DNA of 64,000 nucleotides from Plasmodium brasilianum (taxonomy: Eukaryota > Apicomplexa > Aconoidasida > Haemosporida > Plasmodiidae): NCBI RefSeq assembly GCF_023973825.1, contig NW_027122927.1, positions 20,220 through 84,219 on the forward strand, given 5' to 3'. The position numbers were made by a program, and so were the translations under genes. The notes beneath the pieces are model-generated. The model made no database searches. It was given only the letters and a program-made list of their open reading frames with translations, and had not been told where the DNA came from. Below, piece after piece: positions 1-13,700 of the stretch (positions within the stretch are counted from its first letter, which is position 1; each line of letters starts with the position of its first letter).

Positions 1-2882
1 AAATGAAAGAACATATAATTATTTTGTAGAAATTTTAAAAAATATTATATATCTTTTATTTTTTCCCTTTTAGTTAAACTTAAAATTTTATTTATATTAT
101 GTTATGTTAATAAAAAATATTGACTTTTAATTTACGCTTTAATGATAATTTATGTATTTTGACTTTCATCTTTTTTTTTTTTTTTTTGATTTTTGTAATT
201 ACAGAATAATTTTTTTAATTTTTCATCTTAGTTAATAAGATTATTGAATATTTTTCTTTTTCATATTATTTTTCAATTATAACTGTATATATATATTTAA
301 ATTTATAATATAAATTAATATTAGTCTCATAATGCGAAAGTATAAGATACATTTTGATATGTAATAATTTTTGGTTGTTCACATATACCATAAAAATACG
401 TATATTATAAAATATTATTTAATTCTCTCTATTAAGCAAATAATATTACAAACCCATTTTGTTTATTGTTTCTATAATGTAATTAATTCAGGAATAATAT
501 TAATAATTAAAATTAAAAAAAATATTTTTTTCTTATTTATTATAATTATCACGGGAGGGTAATAAAATCATAGACAAAATGCATATATTCATTTTTCTTA
601 ATATTATATCCTTATAATATATAAAAAAGGTATATTATTATATATTAAGAGTATTTTATTTAGAAAATAATTTTTTTTAAATAATATAAACATAATCCAA
701 GTTTCACGGATCGTGAATAGAATCATTTGAATTTAGATATTATCACAATATACTGCCATTAAAGAAACCAAAGTTCTTTTATAGTATAGTATTATAACAT
801 ACATATGAAACTCTTCAATAAATACTCTTATTCTCTACATCATAGCATAAAGAGTTTATAAATATTTAATTAATATAAAGCATACATTACAAGCACAATA
901 TATATTAGCGTTCTCTTTTATATTTTTTAAATGAAATTCGAATACATTTTTTAATTTACCTATAATCCCTTAAAACTATTCCGAGTATATTAAATATATA
1001 TTAAAAACTAATAATTCTAAAACAATATTATCATACATAAACCTATAAAAACAATTATAAATTGATGTAAATGTCATTATATTAATGCTTAAATATATTC
1101 CAAAATATATTTTTTATTTTTTCAAAATGCCTATTTTATTTAAAGAAACATATTTTAAAATTAAAGAAAGACATAGTAATATTATAAATAAAAAAATTTA
1201 ATAAAATTTAAAAATAATTATATTTTTTTTATTAATAATAGTACTGTAATAATAGAAGAAGCATCGAATAGCTATAGCAGAATAATTTTTTAAAAGTACT
1301 TATTTTAATAATTATATTAACTTCTGAATTATTCGTGAAGACAATTCATCGAATAAATATATTAATAAGACAAAATAACTATTCTTTTTTTTTTTTTTAT
1401 AATTTCAAATAAGATAATTTTTGTTAAATTGCATAGAATATGGAAAGGATACATTTATTTATAATATGAAATAGTAATTTCATTATTTTTGTTTTCTTTT
1501 ACTACTATATTTTTTTGTTCTTATAAATTATTATTGTGATAATATATGAAAACGAATTATTAATGAATATATATTCAAAGAATTGATTCATGTACAATCA
1601 GAATTATTATTTTTTTTTTTTGGTTTCATTATTAATCCGAATTTCATTATATTTCAATAAAAATAATGTAACTGTTCCACTTTATTTGTTAAATATAAGA
1701 AAACATAACTATATTACCTTATAATTTTCTTTATATTAATAAAATGTTTTAATGAGATTAATTTTATGAGATATTCTACACTAAATATAAGCACACGAAT
1801 TAACAATTATTATGAATTCTTAAAAAATCTTTGCCAACAATTATTATATCACTTCCAATATAATATAATGCTGTATATATAATAATATTTTAATTATATG
1901 GCATAGAATAAGGAAAAAAATAATAAATTTCAACATATTATATATTGGTATCTATTTAAAATTAATTTATTAATATATTCTTTAAATATTTAAAAAATAA
2001 TAGAAATATATAGCATATATATTAATATATATATATTTTCATATAAAATATATTTAAGTAAATTTGTCAAAAGTCTATTATTGTTACAAATAGTCCCAAT
2101 AATAAAATAATAACTATAACTTTTCATTTAATATTAATTGCTTAGAATATATAAATTAGTAAACAACTATAAGTAATCCATTCTAAAAAATCATATTATT
2201 TCATTATATATTTATATTTCCCCACTTCTACCACTAAAAAAAAAAAAGAAGTTTGTTAAAAATTCTTAAGTAATAAATATATTATATAATATATTTCTAA
2301 TAAAACTTATGTTATATAATAAATGTTATGATTTTTTTTTGAGTAAAATATACGTAATATAACATAATACATTCACTTCTTTTGATTATATACAAAAATA
2401 AACATTTTTATTTTCAACATAATAACAGCAAAGTAACTTACTCATCACGTCTACCTTTAGTTATTTTAGAATTGAACAAGGTAAAAATAGAACATAGGTA
2501 TTTTTCATTTAAAATATAAATTGTAATATAGAATAATTTAAATTACATTAATTTTTATATTATATATTAATTTTGATTCAATACATACATATTTAATAAC
2601 AATTTACTATAAACACTCAACTATATATATTAAGCAATAATATTTATCTATTTTGAAACAATAATTTATAGTACAAAATGAAAATCATTAAAACATTTAA
2701 ATCTACAAAAAAGATAAAAACTTAATTTATTAATCTTCGTATAAAAATGATACCTTATACATATGTGTATTTATAAAATTATATATATAATACTATAAAG
2801 TATATAACAGTATAGATATTACATATAATACATTCTATTAATAATTAATTTATGTGAAAATTCAAATTACTTTTTGTTCATT
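1..2882. other. AT-rich intergenic, left edge resembling an STP1 3' flank
   Basis: No supportable gene was seen. A run of T lies at about 171-187. The first ~1 kb aligns by eye with about 48.6-49.6 kb, the region beginning ~1.2 kb downstream of the STP1 stop: both hold an 'ATACCATAAAAATA' stretch followed by an 'AATAATATTAATAATTAAA'-like stretch in the same order. This suggests the 3' flank of a plus-strand gene that lies left of the window. Short open frames here, such as 371-562, have no recognisable content. Confidence 0.5.
2034..2075 (-). other. conserved downstream element of the fam gene at 2883-3757
   Basis: TTTTCATATAAAATATATTT followed by AAGTAAATTTGTC. It aligns with the copy at about 61787-61830 (TTTTCAATCT..ATATATTTAAGTAATTTTACG). 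It lies about 810-850 bp beyond the stop codon, close to the spacing seen for the other copies. Confidence 0.45.
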
Positions 2883-3757
2883 TTACTCCATCATCAACTT
2901 AATTTTTTGATATTTTTCATTATTTCTTAAGATCTTATAAATAGCTATTATAATCAAGACTGCTAACATAATGAACGTTACTAAAAATAATAATATATAA
3001 GCATCTCTTTCACTACCTAAACCTAGCATATTTTTAAGAAAATCTAAAATATTTTTTCCTATGTCACTACCACCGGAAAAATCAAATGCACTGGATACCG
3101 GTAATCCTATTCCTAATAGAAAAAAAACAAGAAATATGGAAATTCCAAATTTATAACTTCTAAATTTTATTTTATTTAAAGATATATCACCAATTCTCTT
3201 CTTTTTTTCTAGAAAAGTATCAAAATCTTTTTTTTTTACCCATTTCTTTTGAAAATGGAAATGTTTTCCATCAAACATTCCATTATTATAATCTATAACT
3301 TCTGTGTAATATTGTGCTTTATTTAACAAACGTTCATGTGATTGATTATTTTTTCTATTAGTTCCTACTTCATTATTAGATGTGATTTTTTGTCCAATGA
3401 TTTCATTACTCGGAAGCTTTCCTTTTAACCATAGATTATTTGAATCCTTATCCGCTTTATATTTTGATAGTAATCTATAATTTCTTGTATATGCTTCCCT
3501 ATCATAGATACACATTCCATCCAAATATTTGTTAAATATATACTAAAAAATCAAAGTAAATACATATTTTTAATAAGAATAAATATACCAATTTTAAAAT
3601 ATTATTTTAATAAATGTAAAACAGGAAAAATATAAATAATAATAAATATACTTATTTGATAACATTATACCACATAATTGTTAAAATTGCATATCCATGA
3701 TAGAATGGCAAACATCCCTATTCTAATAAATATGTTTATCTTAATTTTGTTTTTCAT
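2883..3757 (-). CDS. fam-l/fam-m-like exported protein, FDGKHFHF type
   Basis: A two-exon gene of 248 codons. Exon 1 is 3757-3671 (29 codons, hydrophobic leader with ILSWIC near its end). The intron 3670-3543 starts GTATAA and ends TTTTTTAG. Exon 2 is 3542-2883. Features in order: leader at residues 1-29; PEXEL-like RLLSK at 52-56; a polar, Asn/Lys-rich linker; FDGKHFHF at 119-126 followed by KKW; a Lys-rich segment; membrane segments at about 162-179 and 211-231; basic tail NNEKYQKIKLMME. By family knowledge this is an exported, probably host-cell membrane protein of the P. malariae fam-l/fam-m group. It is not clear from sequence alone which of the two names applies. It pairs with the KELDY-type gene 3.1 kb upstream on the same strand. 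No break is visible. The molecular function is unknown. Confidence 0.88.
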
Positions 3758-4150
3758 TATAAAGTTCTTTAACACTATAATATATTAATGAAAAAATTAA
3801 CCATAATATAATGTATTTCCAATAACAAACAGTTCTTTACTTATTAAAAAATTTTTTTGTTACTCTTCTATTATAAATATATAAAAAAAAGTACAAAAAT
3901 ATGATTGATTATACCACATATAAAAAGTAAAATAATATTAAAAATATATCATTTAAAATATAACATAATATTATTTTAAAATAAAAATAAGTTACATAAA
4001 AATAAATTAATTAGAACTTATTCAAAAATATTTTAATATATATTTAATTTAAGATAGTGTACTAATTAGTAATACATTTTATTATTTTTAAAGTAAACAT
4101 AGAAATAATTATGTGAATTCTTATTATATGTAAATATTGTGTTTGTCTAC

Positions 4151-4190
4151 GATAGAGAATGTAGGGAACATATGAATAATATATTCCTAT
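4151..4190 (-). promoter_or_regulatory. conserved upstream element of the fam gene at 2883-3757
   Basis: Plus-strand text GATAGAGAATGTAGGGAACA then TATGAATAATATATTCCTAT. It is a variant of the GAATGTAGAGAATATAG element found in front of the other fam genes, and it begins 394 bp upstream of the start codon. Promoter or 5' UTR function is inferred only from conservation and fixed spacing. Confidence 0.55.
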
Positions 4191-4816
4191 ATGTATTAAC
4201 ATAAAAATTACTAATTTTAGGGATGTTATCCCAATAATAATTCTGAATTCGTAAACATTATATTTATGAAAAACGAGTTATATTTTATAAAACATTAATT
4301 ATAATAATAATATAATAACTTAAATAATAATTTATTGAAACATCAATTGTACTATGATGATTATAATACATGCATTACTTTCTCATCAAAAAGAATATAT
4401 TATTTTGTATAATTCTTTTAAAATGAAGAATATATATGATACCAACTAATCATTTAAGTAATATAGCGTATAAAAGTAAATATGTATATATTTTTATATA
4501 TGTACCATTATTTTTAAAAATTACAATTATTAATTTAGTTTAATTTATTCCGTTAATTATAAATAAAAAATCATTATATTCAACCATATTATTTTCTAAT
4601 TTTTTTTTTTAATATATATATATTTATATAATATACAAATGCAGTAAAAAAGTATAAGAAAAAAAAGCCGCTGTAGTTAAAATTTTTATAGAAATATTAC
4701 AAGCAATTATATTAATTAAAGAATATTTCAAATTAAATAAATGCGCAAATATGTATGATATGTATAGTGTATAATATTACCATGAAAAATAAGAAAGTAC
4801 AATATAATTTACTAAA

Positions 4817-4957
4817 ATGCATGTTTTGTTAATTTTGCTTTTGTTATTTTTAGGATTTTCATGTTATGTTTTAGATATTCCTTTAAGAATTAGTAATGTT
4901 ATGAATATAATTCAGAGTAGAACCTTAATAGGTCAACATAAACATAATAACAAATAA
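4817..4957 (+). CDS. small leader-like ORF, possible orphan first exon
   Basis: This is a 46-codon open frame on the strand opposite to the fam genes. Its N-terminus is a strong hydrophobic leader (residues 3-19, Leu/Ile/Phe-rich, GFSC near the end), followed by a short polar segment with RTLIGQ. A GTCAAC donor-like site lies right after RTLI, so it could be a first exon whose partner exons are lost. No downstream exon was recognised between here and 6.8 kb. Short open frames occur by chance in such AT-rich DNA, so the case rests on leader quality alone. Confidence 0.25.
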   Translation: MHVLLILLLLFLGFSCYVLDIPLRISNVMNIIQSRTLIGQHKHNNK

Positions 4958-5983
4958 TATTTTATTAAATAAACTATTAACAACAATAAATTTTATACCC
5001 CATTATTTATTTTTTTATGTGTAAATCTAATATTGATATTTATTAATATATTATACGCACAATAAATATTTGTAACAGCCTAAAATATTATGTTAAATTA
5101 TAGTTCTCATTAAAAAATATTATTTTTACAAGGTAACATTAAAAAAAAGTGAAAATATTACAACAGTTAAAGTCAATGAATTCACATAGTTTTACATTAA
5201 TTATACATTTATCTTAATATATATGAAGGCTTCTTTTTATCTACCCTTAATGGTTACATGATTTGTACATTTTATATTTTAAGTGGAAGATAATATTTCT
5301 ATATAAAACATAATGCAACCTATTTTAAAAACCAATAATAACTAATATATATATTATAAATTTAATTACGAGAAATGAACTCACTATATATTATAATCCT
5401 TTAAACAATAAATTATAAATATACTTTTTCTGTTTTGGTAATATTTGTGATTTCTAAATATTTTTTTAGCCTTGTCGTTTAAAAATAATCCACGTTTTTT
5501 TAAATTATATATGATTTTACTTATTTAATCACTAATATACAAATATGTTAATATCCTTATAAAATATTTATTTCTGTCCTTAATAAAAATTTATACCACA
5601 ACAGAATTAGAATATTATAAATGTATATTCTCATAAAACTCTTAATGTATATTCTATTGTCTGTACCTTCAATAACATTTTTTTCAATTCGTTATTTTAA
5701 TTTAATTATTTATACTAATTATTGCATTTTTAGTAGATAACGTATTGAAAACTATAATTACATAGAGAAGTTCTTTTTTTTTCTTCAGTATTATTATCTA
5801 AAATGTATTGAAATTATTTTTACATTTACCTAGTATATTTTACTACATTTTTTTTCTTATTTTGGAACAGTAAATAATTCTTTAATATTTTTAGTATAAA
5901 ATTATTACATTTATTTCATTAAATTAAACTTTATATATTGTAAATAATATAAAATATATATTCTCTATATGTAAAGTATTAAT

Positions 5984-6055
5984 ATAGTATATATTTATTT
6001 AATGTTTATCACATAGAAATGTCACTTTAATTCACAAGAATAACAAAATAATAAA
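5984..6055 (-). other. conserved downstream element of the fam gene at 6837-7897
   Basis: Contains ATATATTTATTTAATG and, further on, TTTAATTCACAAGAATAAC then AAAATAATAAAT. It aligns with the TTTAATTAACACCACAATTA..CAATAATAA element beyond the other fam genes. It ends about 782 bp beyond the stop codon. Confidence 0.45.
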
Positions 6056-6836
6056 TTGGATAACTGTTCATTTAATTCTGAATACATAGAATTATTGAGT
6101 TATTGAACTATTATATGTGTCCTAAATTTAATAATAATATTTTGTTATTTATTTTTAATTTGTTTTTTTTATCATTCAAAAAAAAAATAAACTTTTGAAA
6201 GTGTTTTACAATGAAATTGTTCCATAACGTATTTCTCATAAAACTTATTCTGTGTAATAAATATAATGTTTTCTTTTATGAAATATATATATTTACATTA
6301 ATACAACAAAATATATTTGCGTAAAGTCATTGAAAACAAAATAGGATATATAATAATTTAATTTAAATCTTCTCAAACATTTTCTAAATAAAGTCTACAA
6401 ATAATCATTTTAAACTAGAAAATGATAAAAAAATATAAATAAGTATTGTTCATAGTTAAAATAAAAATTAACACATGGTATCATTAAAATTATATAAACA
6501 TCCATAATATATATTAATTATAACGCACAAAAACATATTTATCCTAGAAATATATTAAAATATACATATATAAACATTAAGACAAAATAGTGAATAAATC
6601 TCATACGATACCTTAAACTATAAATTGAAAGATATTAAAACATACAAAATTATAAACAAAAAATACGAATATACTTTTATACTGCTGCGTATGAATTAAA
6701 CCAGTTATATTAACATAAATCTATAAGATTTAGTAAGTTATAGGTATATATATTGTGAATACTATTTAAAATATCAAATGTGTTAGTTCATATGGATGGT
6801 TTCATTACAGTAATGAAAAATTGCTTATTATTCATT

Positions 6837-7897
6837 TTACCTTTTCCTGAATTTAATTTTTTCATATTTTTTAACTTTTTTATGATAATAAACAAGTCCT
6901 GATATAAGAATTATACTTAATATGAAGATAGGTACAAAATATATAAAAAATCCCAAAAATCCTGAAACACAGTAATTTTTCACCTTATTTGTAACTGGGT
7001 TTTTTGCCAAAACTTCTGTGAACGGATTTAAAGATGGCTTCGTCAAAAAGGCATATAAGTATGCAAAGGCGGAAGAAATATCTTCTTTATTTTCAAACAC
7101 ATCTGATAATTTTTTAATACTTGTAATATGTGAAAAAAATGTATCACTTTCAAGACTATTAACCTTTACAACAGGTGAACTAAGTATTATTAATTTAAAT
7201 AAACCGCGCGTAAGCCCACATCCAAAAAAATAATCTAATATGAATGATACTGCTAATATCAAAAACAGCAATAAAGGCAAAGCTATTCGTAATCCGCATT
7301 TTTTAATCATTATTTTTTTGTAAATCTTATCACTAATTGTCATGTTACTTTTAAGAAAATCTACATAATCAAGTTCCTTGAATATTTTTTTTTCTAAATG
7401 GGAATATTTCTTTGTTTCAAATATACAAGATTTATTTTTCAGACTTTTTTTATTGCGTCTTGCAATTGTTGATAAACTTCCATTTATGTGTTTCTTTTTT
7501 CCTACTTCACCTTCTTCATTACTAGATATATCTTCTTTATAGTACACGCCATTTGGAGACTCTTCTTTTAAACAGAAAAAACTCAAATCTCTATCCTGTT
7601 TATATTTTGCCAATAAACGATAATTTGTTGTATATATTTTTCTACGATGACTATAGCATTCATTCAATGATTTGTTATGCATACTCTAAAAAAAAAAAAA
7701 AAATCATTATGTATTCAAATAAATAATACCATACTAAAAACAAGTACTAACAAAAATAAAACTCAAAAAATACAAATAATACATAAAAATTTATGTAAAA
7801 TTATTATAACCAAATAAACGTCAAATTGATATATCCAACTTAAAATAATAAATGTAACAATTTTAATAAATAACAGTGGCTTAATTTTTTGCTTCAT
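6837..7897 (-). CDS. fam-l/fam-m-like exported protein, KELDY type
   Basis: A two-exon gene of 311 codons, the longest of the set. Exon 1 is 7897-7811 (29 codons, hydrophobic leader). The intron 7810-7686 begins GTTATA rather than the more usual GTATxx and ends TTAG. Exon 2 is 7685-6837. RLLAK, PEXEL-like, is at residues 52-56. The type signature FETKKYSHLEKKIFKELDY spans about 118-136. Membrane segments are at about 163-179 and 271-294. The tail is YYHKKVKKYEKIKF plus basic residues. The loop between the membrane segments is about 90 residues, larger than in the FDGKHFHF type. By family knowledge it is an exported membrane protein with no known biochemical activity. It is the upstream member of a pair with the FDGKHFHF-type gene at 2883-3757. 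No stop or frameshift was seen. Confidence 0.88.
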
Positions 7898-10009
7898 TAT
7901 AGAGAACGTTAAAATTAAAATATACTAAACTAGGATTCAGTAAAAAACATAATATTCTTTGAATAATAAAGAACACTGTTATTTTTTAATTAACGTGATT
8001 TCTTTTATTTTTTCGTAAAATCATAATAAAAGGTTTTTAAGTACAATTAATTTTACAACAGATAAAAAAAAAAAATAATTTCAGAAACAACCTATAAAAT
8101 TTTTCTATTAAAATATTTTTTGAAAAAATGCTATTAATTAAAATAATACAAATTTAGTTAATTAATAGATATTCAGAGTACATAAATTATTCCTTTATTA
8201 TACTGAAACAATTAAATAATTTTCTTATGAATACTCATCAGACAAAAAATATATATATTTTTAATTAATATTTATATATATTGAGTATATAGAGAATATA
8301 GAATGTAGAGAATATAGATAATTCTTTCCTCTACATATCAGCAGAGATGTCACTTATTTAAATGATATTTTCCTATTAATAATACTAACATATTGAATAA
8401 TATATTTTACAAACTGTTCATCTCTAAAAAAAATATTAATTATTATGCCACCATAATAATAGTAAGAATAAAACAAAAAATTAATATTTTGTACAAATTG
8501 CTTTTATTATTATATGTAGTATTATAATTATATACTCCATAAATATACACATCTTTTTATGATCTATAATATATTTTAAATGTCAAATATGACAAATCAC
8601 GTAAAAAAATAAAAAACAGTAAATTTCAAAGGTAAATAAAGACCTAACTTTTATGTTTGTAATATTATTTTTGATGGGTATAGAATTTAAATAGTTATAT
8701 TTTATATTTTTTTTATAAATGTAAAGATTGTAAATTGTTATGTTTATATATATTTTGTTTTAGCTAATACAAATATTCAGAAGATATATAATAAATAACA
8801 ATAGAGTAATAGTTATATAATTTATAACGACTTAAGTACAATGCTAATAGAAAAATGTTCTTGTTTAATTATGTCAAATGCATACATAAACATAATTTTT
8901 TGTTATCTTATATATTATCGCAGCTATTTAAGTAATTCATATAAAATAGAATTAACTCGCGTAATTATATAGGATAAAACATAAAATGATAAATTTTAAT
9001 AGAAGTCCTGATTTAAATATAAAGCTTCATGTATTCTGAAGTTGATAATGTTCTATTAATAATTAATTTTAAAAGGAAAATTATATTATTATTTAATTAT
9101 AATTTCATACCTTAACTATAAAAAAATCTAGAAATTTATTTATAGGTTTTTACATCAAATAAATTATTAAACATGTAATTTTCAAAATAATTTTTTATGA
9201 GGATGCTCTGCTATGTTTGCATTTAAATAAAAATGAAATGTTAACACAAAAAGTGAAATAGATTATATTTTGTTAAATAAAAAAATTGCAGACATATTAA
9301 AATTAAATGTTATATCTCATACATTTATTAATAAGAAAAAAATGAAAACTTACAAACTTTAAAAAAAAAAAAAGAAGAGCAATTGTTATAAATATAAATA
9401 ACTTCATTAACCAAGTGAATTTATATTATTTTCAATATTATATAATATTTTAAAAGTCCCATCTATATTTTATTATATTACAAATCCAAATGAAACAATT
9501 ACATAAATAATTTTTGTATATAAAAGATTCATTTTTATTCTAATTATGCGGAAACTTAAATTGCACATTTTATTAAATTAAGAAAGATATATTATATATA
9601 TGCGTTCAGAATAATTTATTGTAATACAAATGAAATATAGAAACATTAGGACTGTAAATATTATTTAATATATGTCTTTTTACTTTTATGTGCCAACATA
9701 TACTTGTAAAATATATAGATTCTATAAGAAATAATTTATAAGTATGCAACAATTAATTTTTGTTAACTTATTTTTATTAAGTATACAGGAAAATGTCATT
9801 ACAAATATGAAAAAAATATTTCTGAAAAAAATCTGTCATTTTTTACTAGGCTTTAATTTTAACTCATCCTATTTCAGTGGCTAATTTAAGAATTTTAACA
9901 GCACATAAAACGTTAAAATGTTTAAAAGGTGACTAACAGAAGTACAGTTGCGACTCCTCTTGATAATTAAATAATTATGTCAGTAATGCTCTCCCTAATA
10001 TATATTAAA
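7898..10009. other. AT-rich spacer
   Basis: Apart from the upstream element at 8282-8330, only AT-rich sequence with homopolymer runs is seen. No gene is supportable. Confidence 0.5.
8282..8330 (-). promoter_or_regulatory. conserved upstream element of the fam gene at 6837-7897
   Basis: A clear copy: TGAGTATATAGAGAATATAG, then AATGTAGAGAATATAGATAA, then TTC. It begins 385 bp upstream of the start codon. The copy is nearly the same as the one at 35674-35735. Function is inferred from conservation and spacing. Confidence 0.65.
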
Positions 10010-10707
10010 CATTTTCCAATTAAATAAGAAATAAAAAACTAATGAAAATTTTATAAACAAAAATTATTCCATGGAGTAAATTATAAAGTACTACTCATTC
10101 ATTCTTAAGGTTTTAAACGTTCTTTCTTAATATAAAAGGTGTAATTTCTTCTTTTATGTATAGGAATAAATATTCCTTATAGTTATTTAAAAGAAATATA
10201 TCTAGCATTACATATGACTTGAATATAACAGGTATCCATTTCATGAATAATTTTTTAGATGCATTCATCTAATTGCCATTATCTTTACACTAATTCTTTC
10301 CATCATCTTTTAATTCAACATTAACTCTTCATTGTATGAATCACCATATACATCAACATATAACATCTTTATTTCTATTTTATTTCTTCTCTTCTCTTTT
10401 TCTGAAAATAATATAACAAGTTTTGAGTCAAAAATTCCATGCCCACAATTATAAGTGACTAAATGCATATAAAAGGTGTATTACAATGAAAAGTAAATTT
10501 CTTTATTATTTATAATGTGATAAATTTGCTTACGAACAATGAAAACTGTCTTATAAATAAACTTATGTTTATATAACATGCAGCATCAAAAACATAAAGT
10601 AAATTTCATGCTAACGTACTATACTGCGCAGATTAAGTATGGACATATACAATTAAAAAGGATAAATATAAGAGATTTTTCTAATATAAAATATTTATTT
10701 TTTCCAT
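10010..10707 (-). pseudogene. decayed fam-type gene (copy in the first duplicated unit)
   Basis: This remnant is readable only across breaks. Exon 1 is at 10707-10621: its ATG is intact and a hydrophobic leader pattern follows, but an in-frame TAG falls at codon 9. A TTTAG acceptor at 10463-10459 opens exon 2, whose first ~50 codons are open and contain a Lys/Arg-rich stretch and a YGDSYNEEL segment. Several stops and frame changes follow. A hydrophobic stretch at about 10010-10080 matches the C-terminal membrane segment of the sister remnant at 25262-25992. The spacing and leader match the fam genes, and position matches the second duplicated unit (offset about 15.3 kb). The upstream element found at intact genes was not seen. 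Too decayed to assign to either type. Confidence 0.45.
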
Positions 10708-13700
10708 TAAAATTGGATTTATTTAACTTTATAATACATCTATTTATGTAAAAAGCCTACAGCATATTGACAATTTAGTGACATAGGTGTGTAGTAATTT
10801 CTGTAGCTATTTTATTTTATTTTTAAAAAAAAAATTAAATTGCATAAAGTGCAAGGTATAAAAAATCTCAGATGATTTTAAAAATATTTTTATAAATACT
10901 TCCAGTAAATTTATTTACATAAAAGCTATGTCCAAATGATATTCAGGAAAACTAATTTTATTAATGAATTCTTAAAAAACATATATATATTCATAGCCTA
11001 ACAGAACAGTTCTAAAGTTTTGTTATTTATACTTTTCAGAAAAGAAATAAAATAACTTTTCTCGTATACAGAAATTTTATTTTATAATTAGAAAAACAAA
11101 ATTAGTTGTGTTCAGCATAAGCATTTTAGCATATGTCAGGAATATACTTATTACATTTTAGCTGAACATCCTAATAATAAGCTTATATGTCCTTATCTTT
11201 TATACCTTTTAAACATTATTTTACAATCAAAGAACGCAAATTATTGTATTGTATATAATAGTATTCATAGGATGGAAAGAAATAATTAGAAGAATATTTT
11301 TTATTTATAGCACAAATAATATAATATCTGCATATGCATGTGACATGCAGAATATTTGTACTAGAATAATTTTAAAATTGTATTCTAAAATTTAATTCAT
11401 ATAAATAATTCTAACATCTTAAAGAGTTCTATCCAATTTAACGCTTTTACAAAATTGTATGTTATTATTATAAATAGAATACTATAATTTCTATACAATT
11501 AAAAAAAAATTATTTTATTCATTATGACTAAAATAAAATTTATTATATTTAAGAATTAATATCTATTTTTTAATTTTTTATTTTTTTTTAAAAAAAATAT
11601 TAATTTATAATATATAGAGCAATGGTAATATTAAAAAAACATAATAACCATGCAAGATTATATGTAATATGAATACATATTTATTAATTATGATTATAAA
11701 AAAAAAAAATTATAATAAAAAAACTATTTTAAATAAATTAATTTACATCAAAAAATAGGATAATTAAGAAGTTTTAAAAGATAGTATATAATATGTAATA
11801 TAACATATAATAACATTTAGAAAAAACGATTATGAATTATTTTCGTTTTTGTTACTTTCATGGAGAAAATAATAATACATATTACCTTTATTGGTATATA
11901 AATAAATATTTCTTAATATATCATATTAAAATTTAGCTGTTATTAAAACTACTCATATAAAATAAATTAGATTTTTAAAGAAATGTACTTATTAATTCAA
12001 CAATATTTGTATTCCATACGGTGTGTTTAATATAGTAAACATAGATAATTATAAAAATGTAATATCATAAATATATTATCTTAATTTTATAATAATAAAT
12101 TGATATTAACTTGGGTAACTAATGCACTTTTCTAAAAAATAATTAATTATAAATAAATTTAAAATATTTTAAAATTTTGCGTATTCTACATAATATATAT
12201 TACCCTGTAGAATTAAAGAAAAATAAGATAATTATTATTTTATTTTATGTTTTCTTATATATGTACATTACATATATTTGTATATTCAGATATAAACATA
12301 ATTAATAATTCTTTTAGTTTAAAACGTTTACATGGTTCTTTCATTTATATAAACTTTTTCAAAGTTTACAAACTTGTTTTTCTATAAAAAAGTAGAACAC
12401 CACAATTTGACAATTAATACTACCTATTATAGGGTTTATTTAATTATAAAATTTACATTAGCATATGAGCTTCTTTTTAATAATTATTTTGTAAGCTTTT
12501 ATGTAACTAATCCAATCGATAATTCTTAGTAGCTTTAGTTTTTTTTTTTAAATATTTTATACGTATTATATTAATTGAATATATTCGCGTCAATTTAAAT
12601 TACATAAAAATGAACATTCATAAAACTAAAAGAATTATGAATAACGAATTTTCATTTTGTCTTGAAATACTTAATTTGTTTTTTAGTAAATGTATACGAC
12701 ATTAATTAATTGTATTGTTAAATATAAATATTTATTTTATAGTTATACATCCACGAATTTCCATATATATATGTATATTAATATTAATCCTTTAATTATT
12801 ATTGACTTATTGTAGATTTAACATAACTTGCAGTAATAATTGCTCATAAATATTATTATCACATTAATAAATTATGTTTCTTCTAATTAGATATGTTATT
12901 AATGTTGTAATAATAATGATATATATGACATTTTTAACTTCAATATTTTATTTTAAAATAAATTAATGTAAATTAATGTAAATTTATATATTTCCAGTTA
13001 AAGTATTATATTCCTGTAGTTCCATTCAGTAATAATTTTATAATAACCTTTATTATAGAACTAATACACCTATTTTGTAATACTATTAAAACTATAAATT
13101 CTATGAATTATGTTCGCATATATGTATATTTGATAATATAGTCCCTGATACGAGGATCATTATATTTTATATCTATATGTATTTCTTCCTACTCAAGCAC
13201 TACTCTGATATTTATTTATACTAATTAATTTATTATTTTTAAAACGTACTGAATCTTTTCATATTCTCAATACATTTACATTTATTCCTCTAATTTAATG
13301 TTTACAAAAAAAAAAAATTACAATTATAGCGTAATTTCCTTTTTGTTTTTAGTTCCATATGAATAAATTCATTATATGCATACATGCATAAATAAAATGT
13401 TTGTACATATTTTTTATTACTACTGTTTACACTTCCTTACATACTTGTTAATATGAGACGAATATCATAAACATGCGCATACGCACGTATGCCCTCCTTA
13501 CTTATATGTACATATATAAGTATATGTAAACTATATTCATAGAACTCCGACAAACCAATAATTATTACAATTTCGTTTTTTACCTTTGAATTTTATTCTA
13601 TTCCAATTTCTACTTTCCAATTCATGTTTTGTGAATGCTTACAACTAGTAAACTAAATAAAAACTTGTATAAGAACCTTTAATAAAGGTAATCAAATATA

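Larger units (their letters stand above)
3758..6836. other. AT-rich spacer between the first fam pair
   Basis: It holds the upstream element of the 2883-3757 gene (4151-4190), a possible 46-codon leader-like frame at 4817-4957 and the downstream element of the 6837-7897 gene (5984-6055). Nothing else coding was recognised. Confidence 0.5.

Noticed and set aside
371..562. Open plus-strand frame of 63 codons
   Set aside because: The start is not a clear ATG in context, composition is that of translated AT-rich spacer, and the same region in the 49 kb copy is not open in this way.
7018..7233. Plus-strand open frame inside the KELDY-type gene
   Set aside because: It is the antisense shadow of exon 2 of the gene at 6837-7897.
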